Part shown: piece after piece, positions 18,001-26,342 of the stretch | Position numbering within the stretch: the first letter of the stretch is position 1 | Layout: the number at the start of each line of letters is the position of its first letter | Assembly: GCA_009773635.1 (NCBI GenBank) | Contig: WSYC01000004.1 | Location: 57,223 to 121,222, forward strand | Direction: 5' to 3' | DNA from: Beijerinckiaceae bacterium | GTDB lineage: Bacteria > Pseudomonadota > Alphaproteobacteria > Rhizobiales > Beijerinckiaceae | Length of the DNA: 64,000 bases | The notes under the pieces: model-generated | Databases searched by the model: none | Told to the model about the DNA's origin: nothing | The model's input: the letters and a program-made list of their open reading frames with translations, nothing else | Made by a program: the position numbers and the translations under genes

Positions 18001-19606
18001 CCGGCTGGGGCTGTTCTGTCGCGCGCGGGCTGTCGTCATGCGAGGTGTCCGTTGCCGGTTGCGGGGCGAAACCCGGGAGATTCGTTTCGTACCATGTTCT
18101 GAGTTTTGCCAAGGCAGGATGCGCGAGGCAACGCCTGAGATAGGCCTCGATGCGCGGGATATGCCTGAGATAGGCGGGCTTGCCATCCCGACGATCCAGC
18201 CGGACGAAGATGCCGAGAATTTTCGTCGCCCGCTGCGCGCCGAGGATCGCATAGGCGGCCACGAAGGCCTGCATGTCGAAATCCGGGTCGCGCGCGCGGC
18301 GCTGGCGGGCATAGCGCGCCAGCAACTGGAGCTCCAGCTCCTCCGGCACAGTGACGCGCGCATCCTGCAGCAGCGAGGCCACGTCGTAGGCGGGGTGGCC
18401 GACGACGCAATCCTGAAAGTCAATCAGCCCCATGCCCCTCAACCCCTCACGCTCGGGCATCCAGATGAGGTTGGGGGAGTGGTAGTCACGCAGCGTCCAG
18501 GTTTTCTCGCCGGAAAGGACAGGGTCGAGCGTCGAGACCCAGCCGTCGACGAACGCGAGCCGGACACCCGCGTTCGGCGTGCGGCGGGTGCTGTAGGGGA
18601 AAAACCAGTCGAGCAGCAGTTCGGCCTCGATCGTCAGGGCTTCGAGATCGTAGCGGTGCAGCTTGTGGGTGATGACCCCTTCCACCGGTAGTTCGGTGGG
18701 CAGAACGCGTGCGTGCAGTTCCGCCAGCACATCGATAGCAAGGCCGTAACGCTCGGGGATCGGGCCGTTGTCATCGACAACGCCGAGCGGGCCAAGGTCC
18801 TCGATCAGCAGCAGGCCGGCGTCAAGATCGCTGGCATAGATTTCCGGTGCGGAAAGCCCGATCTCGCGCAGGCCGCGCGCAACTGCCACGAAGGCATGCA
18901 CCGTTTCCGCAAGATGCACGAGCGTCGAATAGCTCTTGCCGAGGCGGATCGGCGGGCCATCCGGCCGGGGCGGCGAGATCATCAGGATGGCCTTGCGGCC
19001 ACTGCGGGGGTCGGTGATGCGTTCGTAAGCCCGCACCGAGGCGTCGCCCATCATGAACTGGCGGTCGGGCTCGACAAAGCCGCCGCGCTCGAAGAGCGAC
19101 TGGATGGCCCGTGCCCGGCCAAGCCGCGCCGCGAGGCGTCCGTGGCCTTCAAGGGTCAGAAGACGGCCGTTGCCATCTGGCGGGATGTCGAAGCGGGCGT
19201 CGAGCCTGTCAGACGCAAGGATGTCGCCAGCCTTCTCCGCCCATTCGCAGAGGACAATGGCGTTCTCGGCCGCATCCTCCCAGCCAAGCTCGACCAGCTC
19301 GCTCGGGTCCGCCACCCGGTAGAGATCGGCGTGAACAATGCGAAACTCCGGCGCATCGTAGGTCTGCATCAGCGTGTAGGTCGGGCTGGGCACATCGAGC
19401 GCGGGCATGCGCGTCATCGCGCGGATCATGGCGCGCGCGAAGGTCGTCTTGCCGGCACCAAGATCACCGGAGAGCGTGACGAGATCGCCGGGGCGCAGCT
19501 CTGCCGCCATCTGCTCGGCGATGCGGATGGTCGCCGCTTCATCCGGCAGCATCAGCTTCCAGAAAACGCCGCCGGTTTCGCCGCTTGTCATGTCTGGCGG
19601 TCCCAC
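17843..19606 (-). CDS. TsaE-AmgK fusion: tRNA t6A ATPase TsaE joined to sugar kinase
   Basis: Two domains in 587 residues. The first, about 1-160, is TsaE, the ATPase needed for tRNA threonylcarbamoyladenosine: Walker A SGDLGAGKTT at 46-55, SPTYTLMQTY and HADLYRV. The second, about 175-500, is an aminoglycoside-phosphotransferase-like kinase with LLIEDLGPLG, LRDYHSPNLIWM and GLIDFQDCVVGHPAYDVAS, the AmgK type that phosphorylates N-acetylmuramate. Such fusions occur in other Hyphomicrobiales. The last 50 or so residues, rich in Gly, His and Ala, are out-of-frame reading of murU and probably not functional. GTG 19606 or ATG 19591 could start it. Confidence 0.87.
   Translation of the reverse strand: MGPPDMTSGETGGVFWKLMLPDEAATIRIAEQMAAELRPGDLVTLSGDLGAGKTTFARAMIRAMTRMPALDVPSPTYTLMQTYDAPEFRIVHADLYRVADPSELVELGWEDAAENAIVLCEWAEKAGDILASDRLDARFDIPPDGNGRLLTLEGHGRLAARLGRARAIQSLFERGGFVEPDRQFMMGDASVRAYERITDPRSGRKAILMISPPRPDGPPIRLGKSYSTLVHLAETVHAFVAVARGLREIGLSAPEIYASDLDAGLLLIEDLGPLGVVDDNGPIPERYGLAIDVLAELHARVLPTELPVEGVITHKLHRYDLEALTIEAELLLDWFFPYSTRRTPNAGVRLAFVDGWVSTLDPVLSGEKTWTLRDYHSPNLIWMPEREGLRGMGLIDFQDCVVGHPAYDVASLLQDARVTVPEELELQLLARYARQRRARDPDFDMQAFVAAYAILGAQRATKILGIFVRLDRRDGKPAYLRHIPRIEAYLRRCLAHPALAKLRTWYETNLPGFAPQPATDTSHDDSPRATEQPQPDEHAGHVGQAGHGRQAGYGDGAGRGAGHAHAPADSDNPEAAGEGRRQDPAGS
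17948..18000. repeat. 18-base tandem repeat at the murU start
   Basis: Units at 17948-17965, 17966-17983 and a partial one at 17984-18000 share ATGTCCGGCTTGCC on the plus strand. In murU they encode PDMSGKPDMAGKPDMAM, repeating a start codon with each unit; in the overlapping tsaE-amgK frame they encode Gly-His-Ala repeats. Confidence 0.85.
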
Positions 19607-19618
19607 TTCAGTCTCATC

Positions 19619-22120
19619 TTACGCATCGGGCAGCAGAACGGTCGTCAGATGGCCGCCGCGCGGGTCATCGGAAACATCGATCCGCCCGCCGTGCAGCAGC
19701 ACCAGCGCCTTGGCGAGCGAAAAACGCAGCCCGTGCTCACGCTCCACATTCGGCGTGCCGCCGGCGAGCTGCCCGGCAATGCCCGGCCCCTTGCCGGTAT
19801 CCGAGACCTCGATGGCCAGCATCCCCGCATCGCGCCGCACCGCGAGGCGTACGGTATCGCCGGCATCCGAGAATGAGACGGCGTTGGCGAGCAGGTTGAA
19901 GACGATGTGGCGGAAGCGCTTCGGATCGGCCGTGACGCCGGTGACCCCGGACTGGAGGTTGAGCGCCAGCCGCACCTTGGCATCGCCGAGGCGATCCTTG
20001 AGGCCTTCCATCGCATCCTGAATGGCTGTCGAGAGGTCAAACGTCTCGCGCACGAGATCAACCCCGCCGCCGGTTTCAACCCCGGCGAGATCGAGAATAT
20101 CGGAGGTCAGCGCCAGCACCGCATCCGCCGCGCGCGAAAGATCCTGCGCATAGGCGAGCTGGCGCGGGGTCAGTTCGCCCGCCACACCACCCGCCAGCGC
20201 CTGTGCAAGGCCGACGACCGAGGTGAGCGGCGAGCGCAACTCGAACGAGACGCTCTTGATGAAATCAGTCCTGAGTCGCGCTGCCTGTTTGAGGGCCTCG
20301 TTGTGCTCGCGCAGGCGCTTTTCGGCCTCCACGGTATCGGTGACATCGGTGACGGTCACGAGTGTTGCCCGATCCGGCAGCGGCGTTGTCGCAACAATCA
20401 ACAGGCGACCATCGCCCGTCGTCGCGTCGAACTGCGCATCGTCGCGCGCTTCGGAGAGCGAGCAGACGACTTGCGAAATCGTCCGCCAGGTCGCGCCGGT
20501 CGCGCGGGTGGCGGCGGTGCCGATTTCCTCGACGTGCGGGGCGCCCTGGAGTTTTTCGGGCGCGATACCCCAGATCTTTGCGAAAGCCGGGTTCGACAGC
20601 TGCAGACAGCCATCCGAGCCGAACACGCCGACCCCCTCGGAAAGCGCCATCAGCGTTTCCCATTGCGTGTTCTTGAGCTGGTCGTAGGAGGTCGCGAGCG
20701 TGAAGCGCTCGGTTTCGTCCTCGAAGAGATAGGTCACGCCGCCCTGCGGGTTCGGTGTGATGACCACCCGCAGCGAGCGGCCGTTCGGCAGCCGCCAGCC
20801 GTGCTCGGAGGTTTCGGTCGCAGCGTATTGCGCCAGCAGCGATGCCTTCCACTGGCGGAAATCGGTCGCCTCGGGGAGCCGGCCTTTCGAGCGCAGGTGA
20901 TCGAGCAACTCGCCGTTCGCCGGCTGGGTGCCCAGAAATGCCTGATCGAGCGCAAAAAGATCGGCGAAGGCGCGGTTGGAGTAGGTCAGCCGCTGCTGGC
21001 TGTCGAAAATCGCGACAGCTGTGGGGAGTTCATCGAGCGTGCGGACATGCGCCTCCATCTGCCGCTCGAGCGCAAGGCGGGTGGCTTCCAGTTCGCTGAT
21101 ATCGAGCGCGAAGCCGCCGCCGCCTTCAGGCCCTGCTACCTCGACGACATCGACCTTGCGGCGCTGCCCGGCGAAAATCGCGGTGACCGAGCCCTGATAG
21201 CGGCCCTGATTGGCCTGCGTCCGGCGGATGACGGCGCGATCGTCGCTGTCAAGAATTTCAGCCTGCGTCGAGAGCACGGTATCACGCCCCGGCGCATCGA
21301 CGGCCTGGGCATAGGCGGTGTTGACCCAGCCGAGCTTGCCGGCCCGATCCCGCAGCCACACCGGTTGCGGAATGGCTTCCAGCACGGTCTGGAGCTGCTT
21401 CTGTGCGGATTCAAGCGCGTTTTTCTCGTCGATCATGCGGGCGAGCGCGAGGCGTTCGCCGGTCGCAAGCTTGATCGCCATCACGGCGCGGCCAGCGACC
21501 GGGCGCCCTTCGATTTCGACGTGATCACCCCGCAGTGACCGGACCTGCATGGAAAAGCCGGTGCCTTCCGAGCGCAGCTGGAGCACCTGCTGCTCCAGGT
21601 GGCGGGCGTCCTCCGCACCAACCCAGTCGCTGAAGGCGAGCACGCGGTGGGGGGTCGTCGTTTCCAGGACGATGCCGGGATCACCCTCGAATTCGGCCTC
21701 GCCCTTCGGTCCGTTCCAGGCCACGAGCATTTGCCGGTCGGCCGACAGAAACAGGTGCGACCGCTCGACCTGGGCCTGCGCCTCATGGATGGTGCGGTTC
21801 TGCTCCTCGAAATGCTCGTTCCAGACGCGCCGCGCGCGGACGTGGAAAATCGATATTGCGGTCGCGTAGAGCGTGACGACGAGCAGTGCGAGGCTCAACG
21901 GGATGGCGGCGTGAACAAGATCGAACTTGCTGCCGATCATGCCCGGCAGGCGCAGATCGAAGCCATCCGGCGTGCCTGCTGCCCGCGCGATCGCGCTGAG
22001 TGAAACGCTGCTCATGACGAGCGGCACAAGAAGCCGTCGACGCAACCAGCCCCGACTGGCTTGCATCGCGCATTTCAAACCGACGCGCCGTGCCTCCGGC
22101 TCGTCCATCATCGGGTCCAC
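19619..22120 (-). CDS. PAS-domain histidine-kinase-like protein with His to Phe change (DivL-like)
   Basis: An 833-residue membrane sensor: a hydrophobic N-terminal segment (about 25-47), a transmembrane helix (about 68-92), several PAS-like domains, then a kinase core. The dimerisation box reads SVSFELRSPLTSVVGLAQAL, with Phe626 (TTC at 20243-20245) in place of the phospho-accepting His. The ATP-binding domain keeps the N box (FRHIVFNLLANAV) and DTGKGPG, but the G2 box is altered to GLRFSLAKAL. Caulobacter DivL has Tyr at the same site and acts as a regulatory pseudokinase in the CtrA pathway, so DivL-like is my best reading. Conserved position between ahcY and tsaE. Confidence 0.85.
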   Translation of the reverse strand: MDPMMDEPEARRVGLKCAMQASRGWLRRRLLVPLVMSSVSLSAIARAAGTPDGFDLRLPGMIGSKFDLVHAAIPLSLALLVVTLYATAISIFHVRARRVWNEHFEEQNRTIHEAQAQVERSHLFLSADRQMLVAWNGPKGEAEFEGDPGIVLETTTPHRVLAFSDWVGAEDARHLEQQVLQLRSEGTGFSMQVRSLRGDHVEIEGRPVAGRAVMAIKLATGERLALARMIDEKNALESAQKQLQTVLEAIPQPVWLRDRAGKLGWVNTAYAQAVDAPGRDTVLSTQAEILDSDDRAVIRRTQANQGRYQGSVTAIFAGQRRKVDVVEVAGPEGGGGFALDISELEATRLALERQMEAHVRTLDELPTAVAIFDSQQRLTYSNRAFADLFALDQAFLGTQPANGELLDHLRSKGRLPEATDFRQWKASLLAQYAATETSEHGWRLPNGRSLRVVITPNPQGGVTYLFEDETERFTLATSYDQLKNTQWETLMALSEGVGVFGSDGCLQLSNPAFAKIWGIAPEKLQGAPHVEEIGTAATRATGATWRTISQVVCSLSEARDDAQFDATTGDGRLLIVATTPLPDRATLVTVTDVTDTVEAEKRLREHNEALKQAARLRTDFIKSVSFELRSPLTSVVGLAQALAGGVAGELTPRQLAYAQDLSRAADAVLALTSDILDLAGVETGGGVDLVRETFDLSTAIQDAMEGLKDRLGDAKVRLALNLQSGVTGVTADPKRFRHIVFNLLANAVSFSDAGDTVRLAVRRDAGMLAIEVSDTGKGPGIAGQLAGGTPNVEREHGLRFSLAKALVLLHGGRIDVSDDPRGGHLTTVLLPDA

Positions 22121-22327
22121 CCCATGCTCGGGCCTCCTCGCGCATCGCCGCCGCCAGCGCGAATACCGTTGCGTGCCAACCGGAATTGGTTGCCGCCGCG
22201 AATCACCGAAGCAACCCGCGACGCAGCACTTTAACCAGCCGATGAGTCCGTCAGGAAGTGGTTAACAAACAATTGCAGCATTTTCAGTAAAAATGGGCGC
22301 CGGTTTTATGCCCGAAAATGCGCAAAT

Positions 22328-22360
22328 GAAAAAACAGCGCGCCCGGTTGCCCGGACGCGC
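22328..22360 (-). terminator. rho-independent terminator after ahcY
   Basis: On the minus strand GCGCGTCCGG-GCAA-CCGGGCGCGC (22360 down to 22337) is followed by TGTTTTTTC, a strong GC stem with a U tract. It lies 58 bases past the ahcY stop. The rest of the gap 22121-22417 shows no gene and would hold the promoter of the PAS-kinase operon. Confidence 0.9.
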
Positions 22361-22417
22361 TGACTTGACCAGAACAGAAGTGGAATATCCCGCCCGGCGA
22401 ACCGGGCCGGGGTCTCC

Positions 22418-23833
22418 TCAGTAGCGGTAGTGATCCGGCTTGAACGGGCCCTGCTCGGGCACACCGATGTAATCGGCCTGCTCCTTGGTCATCTTGGTCA
22501 TACGGACGCCGAGCTTGGCGAGATGCAGCGCCGCGACTTTCTCGTCGAGGAACTTCGGCAGGGTGTAGACCTTGAGGCCATACTTGCCGTTGTCCTTGTT
22601 CACCCAGAGCTCGATCTGCGCCAGCGTCTGGTTCGAGAACGAGGAGGACATCACGAAGGACGGGTGGCCCATGGCGTTGCCGAGGTTCACGAGGCGGCCT
22701 TCCGAGAGGAGGATGATGCGGTTGCCCTTGGGGAACTCGATTTCATCGACCTGCGGCTTGATGTTGGTCCACTTGTAGTTCTTGAGGCCTGCGACCTGAA
22801 TTTCGTTGTCGAAGTGACCGATGTTGCACACGATCGCGCGGTCTTTCATGTTCCGCATGTGCTCGATCGTGATGATGTCCTTGTTGCCGGTCGCGGTGAC
22901 ATAGATGTCGGCGCGCGGCAGGGCATCCTCGATGGTGGCGACTTCATAGCCTTCCATCGCCGCCTGCAACGCGCAGATCGGGTCGACTTCCGAAACGATG
23001 ACGCGGGCGCCGGCCTGGCGGAGCGAGGCCGCCGAGCCCTTGCCGACATCGCCGAAGCCGGCAACGAACGCCACCTTGCCGGCCATCATCACGTCGGTGC
23101 CACGGCGGAGCGCGTCGACGAGCGATTCGCGGCAGCCGTAGAGATTGTCGAACTTCGACTTGGTGACCGAGTCGTTGACGTTGATCGCCGGGAACAGCAG
23201 CTTGCCTTCTTCCGCGAGCTTGTAGAGGCGGTGCACGCCGGTGGTCGTCTCTTCCGAAACGCCCTTGATCGATTTCGCGAGCTCGGCGAACCAGCCCTTC
23301 GGCTTGGAAGCCAGCAGCTTCTTGATCAACGCGAAGAAGATCACCTCTTCCTCGGAACCGGGCTTGTCGAGGAAGGCCACGTCGCCCTTTTCGGCCTTGA
23401 GGCCGTAGTGGACCAGCATGGTGGCATCGCCGCCATCGTCGAGGATCATGTTGGGAACCAGAGTTTCCCCTGATTTTGCCCCATGCCAGTCGAACAGCTT
23501 GGCAGTGTAGTCCCAGTATTCTTCCAGCGTCTCGCCCTTGTAGGCGAACACCGGGATGCCGGCAGCGGCAATCGCGGCGGCGGCATGGTCCTGCGTCGAG
23601 AAGATGTTGCAGCTCACCCAGCGCACATCGGCACCGAGCGCGGTCAGCGTCTCGATCAGCACGGCGGTCTGGATGGTCATGTGCAGCGAGCCAGCGATGC
23701 GCGCGCCCTTGAGTGGCTGCGCGGGGCCATATTCTTCGCGGATGGCCATCAGGCCCGGCATTTCGGTTTCAGCAAGCTCGATCTCCTTGCGGCCGAACGG
23801 GGCAAGGTTGATGTCTTTGACGATGTAATCCAT
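22418..23833 (-). CDS. ahcY: adenosylhomocysteinase (S-adenosylhomocysteine hydrolase)
   Basis: Hydrolyses S-adenosylhomocysteine to adenosine and homocysteine, removing the inhibitor left by SAM-dependent methylation. The 471 residues match the long bacterial form and show [16 protein letters not shown], the substrate region [16 protein letters not shown], the NAD-binding [20 protein letters not shown], and the C-terminal PDHYRY ending typical of the family. ATG 23833 gives the conserved start [12 protein letters not shown] palindromic operator lies 124-145 bases upstream, and a strong terminator follows. Confidence 0.97.
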   Translation of the reverse strand: MDYIVKDINLAPFGRKEIELAETEMPGLMAIREEYGPAQPLKGARIAGSLHMTIQTAVLIETLTALGADVRWVSCNIFSTQDHAAAAIAAAGIPVFAYKGETLEEYWDYTAKLFDWHGAKSGETLVPNMILDDGGDATMLVHYGLKAEKGDVAFLDKPGSEEEVIFFALIKKLLASKPKGWFAELAKSIKGVSEETTTGVHRLYKLAEEGKLLFPAINVNDSVTKSKFDNLYGCRESLVDALRRGTDVMMAGKVAFVAGFGDVGKGSAASLRQAGARVIVSEVDPICALQAAMEGYEVATIEDALPRADIYVTATGNKDIITIEHMRNMKDRAIVCNIGHFDNEIQVAGLKNYKWTNIKPQVDEIEFPKGNRIILLSEGRLVNLGNAMGHPSFVMSSSFSNQTLAQIELWVNKDNGKYGLKVYTLPKFLDEKVAALHLAKLGVRMTKMTKEQADYIGVPEQGPFKPDHYRY

Positions 23834-23956
23834 GGAACCCTCGATTTTGTCCGCGCAGCGCGGCAGCCCTGGATGGGCACTCGGCGCGCAGGAGCCGACG
23901 GCCCCGATCGGGCCGGCTGCGGCTCTCTAGCAAAGATCGGGAAGGCGCGCAATAAA

Positions 23957-23978
23957 GATATAAAGATTTCTTTATATC
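23957..23978 (-). promoter_or_regulatory. perfect palindromic operator upstream of ahcY (SahR-like)
   Basis: Arms GATATAAAGA (23957-23966) and TCTTTATATC (23969-23978) separated by TT, an exact 10+10 inverted repeat in an AT-rich patch of an otherwise GC-rich region. ArsR-family SahR regulators, which respond to S-adenosylhomocysteine, control ahcY and methionine-cycle genes in Proteobacteria through palindromes of this general kind. The assignment to SahR is inference; the palindrome itself is certain. Confidence 0.6.
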
Positions 23979-23979
23979 G

Positions 23980-24016
23980 AACGCTCCGACCTGCCGGGAG
24001 GGCAGGCCGGAGCGTT
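23980..24016. terminator. long hairpin between the SnoaL-like gene and ahcY
   Basis: Arms AACGCTCCGACCTGCC (23980-23995) and GGCAGGCCGGAGCGTT (24001-24016) pair over 16 bases with one A-C mismatch around loop GGGAG. It lies past the stop of the minus-strand gene at 24056 and before the ahcY operator. There is no U tract on either strand, so a terminator role is only likely. Confidence 0.5.
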
Positions 24017-24055
24017 CTCGCGTGCAAAGTCAGCCGCCCTGAGCGGCGTTCCGGC

Positions 24056-24541
24056 TCACGGTGCCTGAAGCTGGCGGAGCGCGCCGGCCCAATCCTCGAC
24101 GTGGTAGACCTTCACGATCTTGCCATCGACGACTTCATGAATATCGATCGACATCAGCGTGAAACCCTTGCCCTTGCCGTCGACGCCGAACAGCGGCCCC
24201 TTCGGCGTGCCGCTCGCGCGGCTGCGGACGATGAAGCGGTTGCCCGATTGCAGGATCTCCTCGATCCTCCAGGTGAGATCCGGCATGAACTGCGCGAATC
24301 CGGCGAGCTGTTTGGCCAGTTCGTCGCGCGTCTTCACCTTGCCGGAATAATCGCCGATGCTCTGGAAGCCCGGGGCGAGGATGCGCTCGGCTTCCGCCAT
24401 CTTGTCCTTGGCTCCGGCCGGGTTGATCAACCGGGTGTAGAAGGCTTCGACGATTGCCTTGTCCGCGGTTTGCGCGAGGGTTGGTGCGATCGAGGCGAAG
24501 GCTGCGGCGCAGGTCAGCGCGAGTCGACGGGTTAGGGTCAT
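24056..24541 (-). CDS. secreted SnoaL-like / NTF2-fold protein
   Basis: A 161-residue protein with a clear signal peptide (MTLTRRLALTCAAAFASIAP, cleavage near TLAQ) followed by a SnoaL/ester-cyclase type NTF2 fold: VEAFYTRLINP at the start and MSIDIHEVVDGKIVKVYHVEDW near the end are typical of this family. The substrate cannot be read from the sequence. ATG 24541 follows a GGAG site; a longer frame to 24604 lacks one. It is divergent from an HxlR-type regulator across a gap with an inverted repeat, so that regulator probably controls it. Confidence 0.8.
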   Translation of the reverse strand: MTLTRRLALTCAAAFASIAPTLAQTADKAIVEAFYTRLINPAGAKDKMAEAERILAPGFQSIGDYSGKVKTRDELAKQLAGFAQFMPDLTWRIEEILQSGNRFIVRSRASGTPKGPLFGVDGKGKGFTLMSIDIHEVVDGKIVKVYHVEDWAGALRQLQAP

Positions 24542-24604
24542 TGTCTGTCTCCATCTGTTCCGGGGCACTTGTGCGTGCCGCCCGGAACAGGCATAAGCGA
24601 GCAT

Positions 24605-24639
24605 GGTATCAAATAGGAAGTAGGCACTATTTTGATACC
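24605..24639. promoter_or_regulatory. inverted-repeat operator between SnoaL-like gene and HxlR regulator
   Basis: GGTATCAAATAG (24605-24616) and CTATTTTGATACC (24627-24639) are inverted copies with one extra T in the second arm. The element sits in the divergent gap 24542-24665, 27 bases before the regulator start. Placement fits an HxlR dimer site controlling both genes; this is inferred. Confidence 0.55.
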
Positions 24640-24665
24640 GACTTCTTGCAGCAGAGAGATTTCAG

Positions 24666-25013
24666 ATGGCCCCGGAAGAATGCCCCGTGCGCGGTGTGAT
24701 CGATGGCATCGGCGACAAGTGGAGCGTGCTGGTCATGCTGCATCTGAGCCACGGCGAGCAGCGCTTTTCGGCGATCCGCCGGCTCATCCCGGACATTTCG
24801 CAGCGCGTGCTCACGGCGACGTTGCGCAAACTCGAACGCGAGGGGCTGGTATGGCGGCACGTGCAATCGACGATCCCGCCGGCGGTGACCTACGGCATCA
24901 CCGAGCTTGGTGCATCCCTGATCGGGCATTTCATGGCGCTGGCCGAATGGGCCAAGAGCAACCGGCCTAGGATCAACGCGGCACGGCAGGATTTCGACCA
25001 GCGGGTGAGCTGA
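24666..25013 (+). CDS. HxlR-family winged-helix transcriptional regulator
   Basis: A 115-residue MarR/HxlR-type DNA-binding protein. The family start CPVRGVIDGIGDKWSVLVMLHL, the helix-turn-helix region RFSAIRRLIPDISQRVLTATLRKLEREGLV, and the wing VTYGITELGASL are all visible. The single cysteine near the N-terminus is the residue that senses reactive species in several HxlR proteins. It is divergent from the SnoaL-like secreted protein and likely regulates it and itself. It ends two bases before the convergent ptsH stop. Confidence 0.88.
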   Translation: MAPEECPVRGVIDGIGDKWSVLVMLHLSHGEQRFSAIRRLIPDISQRVLTATLRKLEREGLVWRHVQSTIPPAVTYGITELGASLIGHFMALAEWAKSNRPRINAARQDFDQRVS

Positions 25014-25015
25014 AC

Positions 25016-25342
25016 CTACTCGTCCTCGCCGAAGCGGTTTGCGAGCAGCGCCTCGACCGCATCGAGCGCTTCCTTCGCCTGCGCGCCGAGCGCCGAGACG
25101 GAAACCGTGGTGCCTTGCGCCGCGGCCAGCGTCAGCAGGCCCATGATCGAGGTGCCGCCGACCGTCTCCCCGCAGCGGGTGACGCGCACGTCCGCATCGA
25201 AATTCTCGCAGCACTGCACGAATTTGGCGGAAGCACGGGCATGAAGCCCCTTGCGGTTGATGATCGGGAATTCGCGTACGAGTGCGCCTTCGACAACCGG
25301 GGGTGGCGGGCAGGGCTGGTTGAATTCATCCATCTCGGCCAT
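25016..25342 (-). CDS. ptsH: phosphocarrier protein HPr (regulatory PTS)
   Basis: A 108-residue HPr with the phospho-accepting His34 in GLHARAS and the regulatory Ser65 in GGTSIMGLLTLAA. The N-terminus is about 20 residues longer than in E. coli, as is common in alphaproteobacteria. These bacteria usually use HPr in a nitrogen/regulatory PTS rather than in sugar uptake. It lies three bases downstream of the EIIA gene and in the same run as hprK, chvG and chvI, so HPr(Ser-P) made by HprK is the expected link. Confidence 0.94.
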   Translation of the reverse strand: MAEMDEFNQPCPPPPVVEGALVREFPIINRKGLHARASAKFVQCCENFDADVRVTRCGETVGGTSIMGLLTLAAAQGTTVSVSALGAQAKEALDAVEALLANRFGEDE

Positions 25343-25345
25343 CGC

Positions 25346-25747
25346 TCAGCGCCCCGCGAGAATATGGCTGGCGACGTTGATATACTTGCGCCCGGCGTCC
25401 TGCGCGAGGGTGACAGCCTCAGCGAGCGGGCTAGCTTCGCGGACTTTCGCGAGCTTGACCAGCATCGGCAGATTAATGCCGGCGATCACCTCGACGTTGG
25501 TGCCGTTCATCGCGGAGATCGCGAGGTTGGACGGCGTGCCGCCGAACATATCCGTCAGCACCACCACGCCCTGACCGGAATCGACATCTTGGATCGCTGC
25601 CACAATTTCGCTGCGACGCATATCCATATCGTCCTCCGGCCCGATGCAGACCACCGCGAGCTGCGCCTGACGCCCGACCACATGCTCCATCGCCGACCGG
25701 AATTCCGTAGCGAGCTGTCCGTGGCTGACCAATACCAATCCGATCAT
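25346..25747 (-). CDS. PTS mannose-type EIIA protein
   Basis: A 133-residue EIIA of the mannose/fructose family. The phospho-accepting His9 is in GLVLVSHGQLA, and VVVLTDMFGGTPSNLA is the second family signature. No membrane EIIB/EIIC permease is nearby, matching alphaproteobacteria where this EIIA works as a signalling protein. ATG 25747 gives the conserved MIGLVLVSHG start; the frame remains open upstream but that part is not family-like. It lies between ptsH and hprK; the 160-base gap to hprK contains no other gene. Confidence 0.92.
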   Translation of the reverse strand: MIGLVLVSHGQLATEFRSAMEHVVGRQAQLAVVCIGPEDDMDMRRSEIVAAIQDVDSGQGVVVLTDMFGGTPSNLAISAMNGTNVEVIAGINLPMLVKLAKVREASPLAEAVTLAQDAGRKYINVASHILAGR

Positions 25748-25907
25748 TGACGGATACCGTGCCTTCTCACTTCCCGGGCCAAGGCGGAGACCAGCGGCCG
25801 ACCGGGATGAATTGCCCTTTTGAGGGCAGGACGCGCATTTTGTCGACAGATGCGCCTTTGGCAAGCAAAACCAGCGAATTTCGAATCTTTTTTCGCACCT
25901 GCGAGAT

Positions 25908-26342
25908 TCAACCCTCAAGCCAGTCGAGGGCGAGATGCGCCTTCGATGCGAGGTCCTGATCGCTGCGCAACGTCAGAAGCGGCACTTCAACGCCGGAAAT
26001 AGTGTATTTGCTCTGGTTTTTCTCGGGCAAACGCGGTGGATCTGCCTCCAGCATAATAACGGCATGAAGAATGGCCTTGTCCGTGGCATTGACGTCGACA
26101 ATCCCGATACCGCGTCGCTCGATCCGTCCCCTGAGGGCCGGATGCCCGGAGATCACGAGCCGACCGTGGTGTTCGCTCAACGCAATCCGGTCATCGCCGA
26201 TGAGGCAGGCATGGCGCCCACGCTCCCGCGCGCGCTCGATCAGGGCATCGGCCAGCGATGATTTTCCGGCACCCGACTGTCCGAGGATCAGCACGCCCTT
26301 CTCGCCAAGAATAACGGCTGTCGCATGCAGATGTCGGCTCAT
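25908..26342 (-). CDS. hprK: HPr kinase/phosphorylase, short alphaproteobacterial form
   Basis: A 144-residue protein holding only the catalytic C-terminal domain of HprK; the N-terminal domain of Firmicutes HprK is absent, as is normal for alphaproteobacteria. Motifs are the P-loop GQSGAGKSS (21-29), CLIGDDRIAL, and the HprK signature IERRGIGIVDV. It would phosphorylate the regulatory serine of HPr. The start overlaps the chvG stop by four bases, so it is co-translated with the ChvG-ChvI system, an arrangement conserved in rhizobia. Confidence 0.93.
   Translation of the reverse strand: MSRHLHATAVILGEKGVLILGQSGAGKSSLADALIERARERGRHACLIGDDRIALSEHHGRLVISGHPALRGRIERRGIGIVDVNATDKAILHAVIMLEADPPRLPEKNQSKYTISGVEVPLLTLRSDQDLASKAHLALDWLEG

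Noticed and set aside
23834-24055. SAH riboswitch upstream of ahcY
   Set aside because: The gap contains an exact protein-type palindrome and a simple long hairpin, but no arrangement resembling the conserved SAH aptamer core.
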